A stretch of 28,529 bases of DNA, from NCBI GenBank assembly GCA_009746045.1, contig RPFO01001751.1, forward strand, positions 1-28,529. The letters are read 5' to 3'. This document shows, piece by piece, positions 19,601 through 28,529 of the stretch. This stretch comes from Mesostigma viride. Lineage: Eukaryota; Streptophyta; Mesostigmatophyceae; Mesostigmatales; Mesostigmataceae. The notes beneath the pieces were generated by a model. The model saw only the letters and a program-made list of their open reading frames with translations, was not told the DNA's origin and made no database searches. The position numbers and the translations under genes were made by a program. Each line of letters begins with the position of its first letter. Position 1 is the stretch's first letter.

Positions 19601-20950
19601 CCATGATGACACCAATGGAGCCTGAATCCTCCTCGTTAATTACATAAATGCCAACCATGTACGTAGACAAGCCATGATGACCCCATGGGAGCCTGAATCC
19701 TCATCATTTACTATTCCTTGACATCCATGTACGTAGACGGGCCATGATGACACCATGGGAGCCTGAATCCTCCTCGTTAATTACATAAATGCCAACCATG
19801 TACGTAGACAAGCCATGATGACCCCATGGGAGCCTGAATCCTCATCATTTACTATTCCTTGACATCCATGTACGTAGACGGGCCATGATGACACCATGGG
19901 AGCCTGAATCCTCATCATTTACTATTCCTTGACATCCATGTACGTAGGCCAGCCATGATGACACCAATGGAGCCTGAATCCTCTTCATTTTCTTAATGAG
20001 AGGATTCAGGTGACATAAATGCCAACCATGTAGGTAGACAAGCCATGATGACACCATGGGAGCCTGAATCCTCATCATTTACTATTCCTTGACATCCATG
20101 TACGTAGGCCAGCCATGGAGACACCATGGGAGCCTGAATCCTCCTCATTAATTACATAAATGCCAACCATGTACGTAGACAAGCCATGATGACCCCATGG
20201 GAGCCTGAATCCTCATCATTAATTACATAAATGCCATCCATGTAAGTAGACGGGCCATGATGACACCATGGGAGCCTGAATCCTCCTCATTAATTACATA
20301 AATGCCAACCATGTACGTAGACAAGCCATGATGACACCATGGGAGCCTGAATCCTCATCATTAATTACATAAATGCCATCCATGTACGTAGACGGGCCAT
20401 GATGACACCATGGGAGCCTGAATCCTCATCATTAATTACATAAATGCCATTCATGTACGTAGGCCAGCCATGGAGACACCATGGGAGCCTGAATCCTCAT
20501 CATTAATTACATACATGCCAACAATGTAGGTAGACAAGCCATGATGACACCATGGGAGCCTGAATCCTCATCATTTATTTTATGAGACATCCATGTACGT
20601 AGGCCAGCCATGATGACACCATGGGAGCCTGAATCCTCATCATTTCTTTTTCTTTGACATCCATGTACGTAGGCCAGCCATGATGACACCATGGGAGCCT
20701 GAATCCTCCTCATTAATTACATACATGCCATCCATGTACGTACACGGGCCATGATGACACCATGGGAGCCTGAATCCTCCTCATTTACTATTCCTTGACA
20801 TCCATGTACGTAGACGGGCCATGATGACACCATGGGAGCCTGAATCCTCATCATTTTTTTTTCTTTGACATCCATGTACATACGTAGGCCAGCCATGATG
20901 ACACCAATGGAGCCTGAATCCTCATCATTAATTACATACATAAATGCCAT
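16611..20950 (+). repeat. Higher-order repeat copy B (4340 bp)
   Basis: It runs from one GATCATCAATGACCCC marker to the next, exactly 4340 bp and collinear with copy A at an offset of 7110. At the position where A carries the retrotransposon (20522 onward) B has intact satellite. A few units differ in subtype from A without changing total length, notably about 19600-19780. Confidence 0.85.
19973..20010 (+). repeat. Fold-back hairpin inside a satellite unit (copy B)
   Basis: Same 38-bp fold-back as at 12863, offset by exactly 7110 bp. The following base differs from copy A (GTGACAT against GTTACAT). Confidence 0.85.
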
Positions 20951-22800
20951 GATCATCAATGACCCCATGGGAGCCTGAATCCTCATCATTAAATACATAA
21001 ATGCCACGGTCCATGTACGTAGACGGGCCATGATGACACCAATGGAGCCTGAATCCTCATCATTAATTACATAAATGCCAACCATGTACATACACGGGCA
21101 ATGATGACACCATGGGAGCCTGAATCCTCATCATTAATTACATAAATGCCAACCATGTACGTAGGCCAGCCATGATGACACTATGGGAGCCTGAATCCTC
21201 ATCATTAATTTCATACATGCCAACAACACGTAGACGGGCCATAATGACACCACGGGAGCCTGAATCCTCATCATTTTTTTTTCTTTGACATCCATGTACG
21301 TAGGCCAGCCATGATGACACCATGGGAGCCTGAATCCTCATCATTTTTTTTCTGAGACATCCATGTACGTAGGCCAGCCATGATGACACCATGGGAGCCT
21401 GAATCCTCATCATTAAATACATACATGCCATCCATGTACGTAGACAGGCCATGATGACACCATGGGAGCCTGAATCCTCATCATTTACTATTCCTTGACA
21501 TCCATGTACGTAGACGGGCCATGATGACACCATGGGAGCCTGAATCCTCATCATTTTTTTTTCTTTGACATCCATGTACATACGTAGGCCAGCCATGATG
21601 ACACCAATGGAGCCTGAATTCTCATCATTAATTACATACATAAATGCCATCCATGTACGTAGACAGGCCATGACATCTGACACCATGGGAGCCTGAATCC
21701 TCATCATTTACTATTCCTTGACATCCATGTACGTAGACGGGCCATGATGACACCATGGGAGCCTGAATCCTCATCATTTTTTTTTCTTTGACATCCATGT
21801 ACATACGTAGGCCAGCCATGATGACACCAATGGAGCCTGAATCCTCATCATTAATTACATACATAAATGCCAACCATGTACATACACGGGCAATGATGAC
21901 ACCAATGGAGCCTGAATCCTCATCATTAATTACATAAATGGCAACCATGTACATACACGGGCAATGATGACACCATGGGAGCCTGAATCCTCATCATTTT
22001 TTTTTTCTTTGACATCCATGTACATACGTAGGCCAGCCATGATGACACCAATGGAGCCTGAATCCTCATCATTAATTACATACATGCCATCCATGTACGT
22101 AGACAAGCCATGATGACCCCATGGGAGCCTGAATCCTCATCATTAATTACATACATGCCATCCATGTACGTAGACAGGCCATGATGACACCATGGGAGCC
22201 TGAATCCTCATCATTTACTATTCCTTGACATCCATGTACGTAGGCCAGCCATGGAGACACCATGGGAGCCTGAATCCTCCTCATTAATTACATAAATGCC
22301 AACCATGTACGTAGACAAGCCATGATGACCCCATGGGAGCCTGAATCCTCATCATTAATTACATAAATGCCATCCATGTACGTAGACGGGCCATGATGAC
22401 ACCATGGGAGCCTGAATCCTCCTCATTAATTACATAAATGCCAACCATGTACGTAGACAAGCCATGATGACACCATGGGAGCCTGAATCCTCATCATTTA
22501 CTATTCCTTGACATCCATGTACGTAGGCCAGCCATGATGACACCAATGGAGCCTGAATCCTCCTCGTTAATTACATAAATGCCAACCATGTACGTAGACA
22601 AGCCATGATGACCCCATGGGAGCCTGAATCCTCATCATTTACTATTCCTTGACATCCATGTACGTAGACGGGCCATGATGACACCATGGGAGCCTGAATC
22701 CTCATCATTTACTATTCCTTGACATCCATGTACGTAGGCCAGCCATGATGACACCAATGGAGCCTGAATCCTCATCATTAATTACATACATAAATGCCAT
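20951..22800 (+). repeat. Shortened higher-order repeat copy C (1850 bp)
   Basis: It begins with the marker at 20951 and follows copy B until about 22410. There it jumps to sequence matching copy A near 12535, and then at about 22770 joins directly to the next marker unit. About 2.5 kb of the 4340-bp repeat is missing. Confidence 0.75.
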
Positions 22801-24650
22801 GATCATCAATGACCCCATGGGAGCCTGAATCCTCATCATTAAATACATAAATGCCACGGTCCATGTACGTAGACGGGCCATGATGACACCAATGGAGCCT
22901 GAATCCTCATCATTAATTACATAAATGCCAACCATGTACATACACGGGCAATGATGACACCATGGGAGCCTGAATCCTCATCATTAATTACATAAATGCC
23001 AACCATGTACGTAGGCCAGCCATGATGACACTATGGGAGCCTGAATCCTCATCATTAATTTCATACATGCCAACAACACGTAGACGGGCCATAATGACAC
23101 CACGGGAGCCTGAATCCTCATCATTTTTTTTTCTTTGACATCCATGTACGTAGGCCAGCCATGATGACACCATGGGAGCCTGAATCCTCATCATTTTTTT
23201 TCTGAGACATCCATGTACGTAGGCCAGCCATGATGACACCATGGGAGCCTGAATCCTCATCATTAAATACATACATGCCATCCATGTACGTAGACAGGCC
23301 ATGATGACACCATGGGAGCCTGAATCCTCATCATTTACTATTCCTTGACATCCATGTACGTAGACGGGCCATGATGACACCATGGGAGCCTGAATCCTCA
23401 TCATTTTTTTTTCTTTGACATCCATGTACATACGTAGGCCAGCCATGATGACACCAATGGAGCCTGAATTCTCATCATTAATTACATACATGCCATCCAT
23501 GTACGTAGACAGGCCATGACATCTGACACCATGGGAGCCTGAATCCTCATCATTTACTATTCCTTGACATCCATGTACGTAGACGGGCCATGATGACACC
23601 ATGGGAGCCTGAATCCTCATCATTTTTTTTTCTTTGACATCCATGTACATACGTAGGCCAGCCATGATGACACCAATGGAGCCTGAATCCTCATCATTAA
23701 TTACATACATAAATGCCAACCATGTACATACACGGGCAATGATGACACCAATGGAGCCTGAATCCTCATCATTAATTACATAAATGCCAACCATGTACAT
23801 ACACGGGCAATGATGACACCATGGGAGCCTGAATCCTCATCATTTTTTTTTTCTTTGACATCCATGTACATACGTAGGCCAGCCATGATGACACCAATGG
23901 AGCCTGAATCCTCATCATTAATTACATACATGCCATCCATGTACGTAGACAAGCCATGATGACACCATGGGAGCCTGAATCCTCATCATTAATTACATAC
24001 ATGCCATCCATGTACGTAGACAGGCCATGATGACACCATGGGAGCCTGAATCCTCATCATTTACTATTCCTTGACATCCATGTACGTAGGCCAGCCATGG
24101 AGACACCATGGGAGCCTGAATCCTCCTCATTAATTACATAAATGCCAACCATGTACGTAGACAAGCCATGATGACCCCATGGGAGCCTGAATCCTCATCA
24201 TTAATTACATAAATGCCATCCATGTACGTAGACGGGCCATGATGACACCATGGGAGCCTGAATCCTCCTCATTAATTACATAAATGCCAACCATGTACGT
24301 AGACAAGCCATGATGACACCATGGGAGCCTGAATCCTCATCATTTACTATTCCTTGACATCCATGTACGTAGGCCAGCCATGATGACACCAATGGAGCCT
24401 GAATCCTCCTCGTTAATTACATAAATGCCAACCATGTACGTAGACAAGCCATGATGACCCCATGGGAGCCTGAATCCTCATCATTTACTATTCCTTGACA
24501 TCCATGTACGTAGACGGGCCATGATGACACCATGGGAGCCTGAATCCTCATCATTTACTATTCCTTGACATCCATGTACGTAGGCCAGCCATGATGACAC
24601 CAATGGAGCCTGAATCCTCTTCATTTTCTTAATGAGAGGATTCAGGTTAC
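22801..24650 (+). repeat. Shortened higher-order repeat copy D
   Basis: It begins with the marker at 22801 and shares with copy C the same internal jump (near 24260), so the deletion predates the C/D duplication. Unlike C, it continues into the fold-back hairpin at 24609. A 4-bp difference (TAAA near 21640 in C) separates the two. Confidence 0.7.
24609..24646 (+). repeat. Fold-back hairpin inside a satellite unit (copy D)
   Basis: Third copy of the 38-bp fold-back formed by CCTGAATCCTCTTCATT and AATGAGAGGATTCAGG. Confidence 0.85.
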
Positions 24651-26216
24651 ATAAATGCCAACCATGTAGGTAGACAAGCCATGATGACACCATGGGAGCC
24701 TGAATCCTCATCATTAAATACATAAATGCCATCCATGTACGTAGGCCAGCCATGGAGACACCATGGGAGCCTGAATCCTCCTCATTAATTACATAAATGC
24801 CAACCATGTACGTAGACAAGCCATGATGACACCATGGGAGCCTGAATCCTCATCATTTACTATTCCTTGACATCCATGTACGTAGGCCAGCCATGATGAC
24901 ACCAATGGAGCCTGAATCCTCCTCGTTAATTACATAAATGCCAACCATGTACGTAGACAAGCCATGATGACCCCATGGGAGCCTGAATCCTCATCATTTA
25001 CTATTCCTTGACATCCATGTACGTAGACGGGCCATGATGACACCATGGGAGCCTGAATCCTCTTCATTAATTACATAAATGCCAACCATGTACGTAGACG
25101 GGCCATGATGACACCATGGGAGCCTGAATCCTCATCATTTTTTTTATGAAACATCCATGTACGTAGGCCAGCCATGATGACACCATGGGAGCCTGAATCC
25201 TCATCATTTTTTTTTCTTTGACATCCATGTACGTAGACGGGCCATGATGACACCATGGGAGCCTGAATCCTCATCATTAATTACATACATGCCATCCATG
25301 TACGTACACGGGCCATGATGACACCATGGGAGCCTGAATCCTCATCATTTACTATTCCTTGACATCCATGTACGTAGGCCAGCCATGGAGACACCATGGG
25401 AGCCTGAATCCTCCTCGTTAATTACATAAATGCCAACCATGTACGTAGACAAGCCATGATGACCCCATGGGAGCCTGAATCCTCATCATTAATTACATAA
25501 ATGCCATTCATGTACGTAGGCCAGCCATGGAGACACCATGGGAGCCTGAATCCTCATCATTAATTACATACATGCCAACAATGTAGGTAGACAAGCCATG
25601 ATGACACCATGGGAGCCTGAATCCTCATCATTTATTTTATGAGACATCCATGTACGTAGGCCAGCCATGATGACACCATGGGAGCCTGAATCCTCATCAT
25701 TTCTTTTTCTTTGACATCCATGTACGTAGGCCAGCCATGATGACACCATGGGAGCCTGAATCCTCCTCATTAATTACATACATGCCATCCATGTACGTAC
25801 ACGGGCCATGATGACACCATGGGAGCCTGAATCCTCCTCATTTACTATTCCTTGACATCCATGTACGTAGGCCAGCCATGGAGACACCATGGGAGCCTGA
25901 ATCCTCATCATTAATTACATAAATGCCAACCATGTACGTAGACAAGCCATGATGACACCATGGGAGCCTGAATCCTCCTCATTAATTACATAAATGCCAA
26001 CCATGTACGTAGACAAGCCATGATGACACCATGGGAGCCTGAATCCTCATCATTAATTACATACATGCCATCCATGTACGTAGACAGGCCATGATGACAC
26101 CATGGGAGCCTGAATCCTCATCATTTACTATTCCTTGACATCCATGTACGTAGGCCAGCCATGGAGACACCATGGGAGCCTGAATCCTCATCATTAAATA
26201 CATAAATGCCATCCAT

Positions 26217-27259
26217 GTAATTAATGATGAGGATTCAGGCTCCCATGGTGTCATCATGGCCCGTCTACGTACATGGATGTCAAGGAATAGTAAATGATGA
26301 GGATTCAGGCTCCCATGGTGTCATCATGGCTTGTCTACGTACATGGTTGGCATTTATGTAATTAACGAGGAGGATTCAGGCTCCCATAATGTCTCCATGG
26401 CTGGCCTACGTACATGGATGTCAAGGAATAGTAAATGATGAGGATTCAGGCTCCCATGGTGTCATCATGGCCCGTCTACGTACATGGATGGCATGTATGT
26501 AATTAATGATGAGGATTCAGGCTCCCATGGTGTCATCATGGCCCGTCTACGTATATGGATGTCAAAGAAAAAAAAATGACGAGGATTCAGGCTCCCATGG
26601 TGTCATCATGGCTGGCCTACGTACATGGATGTCTCATAAAAAAAATGATGAGGATTCAGGCTCCCATGGTGTCATCATGGCCCGTCTACGTACATGGTTG
26701 GCATTTATGTAATTAATGATGAGGATTCAGGCTCCCATGGTGTCATCATGGCCTGTCTACGTACATGGATGGCATGTATGTATTTAATGATGAGGATTCA
26801 GGCTCCCATGGTGTCATCATGGCTGGCCTACGTACATGGATGTCTCAGAAAAAAAATGTGGAGGATTCAGGCTCCCATGGTGTCATCATGGCTGGCCTAC
26901 GTACATGGATGTCTCATAAAATAAATGATGAGGATTCAGGCTCCCGTGGTGTCATTATGGCCCGTCTACGTGTTGTTGGCATGTATGAAATTAATGATGA
27001 GGATTCAGGCTCCCATAGTGTCATCATGGCTGGCCTACGTACATGGTTGGCATTTATGTATTTAATGATGAGGATTCAGGCTCCCATGGTGTCATCATGG
27101 CTTGTCTATGTACATGGTTGGCATTTATGTAATTAATGATGAGGATTCAGGCTCCATTGGTGTCATCATGGCCCGTCTACGTACATGGGTGGCATTTATG
27201 TATTTAATGATGAGGATTTAGGCTCCCATGGGGTCATCATGGCTTGTCTACGTACATGG
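26217..27259 (-). repeat. 71-bp satellite in inverted orientation (about 15 units)
   Basis: From about 26217 the units read as AATGATGAGGATTCAGG then CTCCCATGGTGTCATCATGG, the reverse complement of the preceding array. Read inward from 27259, the unit subtypes match those read inward from 8717 for about the first eight units (for example the variants ending GCCACCC and CCAACAACA), then diverge. Confidence 0.95.
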
Positions 27260-27535
27260 AGTCATATTGATTCATGGAACAATGAGATACCATTCTTAAT
27301 TGAAAATTGTTCTTGATACTTTCACATGCATGCCCGGAATCGTGAATTTGTGCGGGTTTCCATGATGACAATCCTCATTGAATTCTTGAGCACACAATAT
27401 TGAGCAATTTAGGGGCACTTCGGCAATGTTGACCATTTTCATTCATGATCAATAAAATTAACATTTAATGCAATAAATACATATTCCACTCATTTTAATA
27501 AACCATGCAAAAACTTTACAAGCACGCTCAAGCTA
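27260..27535 (-). repeat. Right copy of the 276-bp inverted segment
   Basis: Reverse complement of 8441-8716 with equal length and no difference seen by eye. It has no coding frame. Confidence 0.9.
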
Positions 27536-28529
27536 GGGGTGGGCTGGCATGCACGCGTGGGTGTGGGGGTGGGCTGGCATGCATGCGTGGGTGTGGGGGT
27601 GGGCTGGCATGCACGTGTGGGTGTGGGGGTGGGCTGGCATGCATGCGTGGGTGTGGGGTTGGGCTAGCCTGCATGCGTGGGTGTGGGGGGGGGCTGGCAT
27701 GCATGCGTGGGTGTGTGTGGGGGGCTAGCATGCATGCGTAAGTGTGGGGGGGGGCTGGCATGCATGCGTGGGTGTGGGGGGGGCTGGCATGCATGCGTGG
27801 GTGTGTGTGGGGGGCTAGCATGCATGCGTAAGTGTGGGGGGGGCTGGCATGCATGCGTGGGTGTGTATGGGGGCTGGCATGCATGCGTGGGTGTGTGTGG
27901 GGGGCTAGCATGCATGCGTGGGTGTGGGGGGGGCTGGCATGCATGCGTGGGTGTGTGTGGGGGCTAGCATGCATGCGTAAGTGTGGGGGGGGCTGGCATG
28001 CATGCGTGGGTGTGGGGGGGGCTGGCATGCATGCGTGGGTGTGTGTGGGGGGCTAGCATGCATGCGTAAGTGTGGGGGGGGCTGGCATGCATGCGTGGGT
28101 GTGTATGGGGGCTGGCATGCATGCGTGGGTGTGTGTGGGGGGCTAGCATGCATGCGTGGGTGTGTGGGGGGGCTGTCATGCATGCGTGGGTGTGTGTGGG
28201 GGCTGGCATCCATGCGTGGGTGTGTGGGGGGGCTAGCATGCATGCGTGGGTGTGGGGGTGGGCTAGCATGCATGCGTGGGTGTGGGGGGGGCGGTCATGC
28301 ATGCGTGGGTGTGTGGGGGGGCTGGCATGCATGCGTGGGTGTGTGGGGGGGCTAGCATGCATGCGTGGGTGTGGGGGTGGGCTAGCATGCATGCGTGGGT
28401 GTGGGTGGGCTAGCATGCATGCGTGGGTGTGGGGGGGGCTAGCATGCATGCGTGGGTGTGGGGGGCCGGGGCCGGGGCTAGCATGCATGCGTGGGTGGGG
28501 GGTGGGCTAGCATGCATGCGTGGGTGGGG
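27536..28529 (-). repeat. Right GC-rich 30-bp minisatellite (about 33 units, reaches window end)
   Basis: Reverse complement of the left minisatellite, with more units. The distinctive doubled GGCCGG variant is at about 28465-28477, near the outer end as in the left array (about 7733-7748). The window stops within about 15 bp of the point matching the left array's outer edge. Its long open frames on both strands are by-products of a repeat length divisible by three. Confidence 0.95.

Larger units (their letters stand above)
16189..26216 (+). repeat. 71-bp satellite, block after the retrotransposon
   Basis: This continues the same satellite in the same orientation, resuming inside the interrupted unit at GGTAG. 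It contains higher-order copies B, C and D. Orientation reverses after CATCCATGTA at about 26210-26219. Confidence 0.95.

Noticed and set aside
8677-27136. Many frames of 60-270 codons in the 71-bp satellite with recurring GSHGVIMAGLRTWM and MRIQAPMVSSWLAYV
   Set aside because: The unit of about 71 bp shifts frame each copy, so the same DNA is read in rotating frames. Copies at several sites are just higher-order repeats. There is no start context, domain or codon conservation.
27505-28510. Equivalent long frames in the right GC minisatellite
   Set aside because: Mirror of the left array and the same artefact; length follows array size rather than any gene structure.

Overview
This is nuclear DNA from a eukaryote whose lineage I cannot place from sequence alone. 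The evidence is a gene with GT-AG introns, a Copia-type LTR retrotransposon, about 15 kb of satellite DNA and long AT-rich spacers. Nothing looks prokaryotic or organellar.

Left part, 1-7640. A GC-rich stretch with no recognisable gene (1-780) is followed by AT-rich spacer. A four-exon minus-strand gene runs from ATG at 4655 to TAG at 1302 and is predicted to encode about 986 aa. It resembles a large, uncharacterised, transposase-like eukaryotic family, with a Cys/His-rich middle and the motifs DYAENY, SDNCSMQFK and GEQHGKGEVDGAGG. Just upstream of its start (4796-5360) lies a tandem array of about 230-bp units carrying six copies of a palindromic GC motif built on CGCCGGCCGGCG. A seventh copy sits in the gene's third intron. 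From about 5.4 to 7.6 kb there is AT-rich low-complexity DNA, a possible minus-strand promoter and many small inverted repeats, but no gene I can support.

Right part, 7668-28529. This is one large, nested, mirror-symmetric repeat structure. From the outside inward on both sides come a 30-bp GC-rich minisatellite, a 276-bp single-copy-like segment that reads as identical in the two arms, and a satellite with a period of about 71 bp. The satellite runs in one orientation from 8717 to about 26216, flips, and runs in the opposite orientation to 27259. Inside it are higher-order repeats. Marker spacing gives an exact 4340-bp period for the first two copies once an inserted retrotransposon is subtracted, and about 1850 bp for a shortened derivative. 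Small fold-back hairpins recur at equivalent places.

A 2765-bp LTR element (13424-16188) is inserted in the first higher-order copy. It has 744-bp LTRs that read as identical, a GGTAG target-site duplication, a primer-binding site and a polypurine tract. It has only gag-type coding: a CCHC zinc-knuckle Gag and a second, overlapping upstream ORF with a capsid-like look. There is no protease, integrase or reverse transcriptase, so it is non-autonomous. The equivalent site in the next copy is empty, so the insertion came after the 4340-bp duplication.

The long open frames across both satellite families are by-products of repetition and are not annotated as genes.
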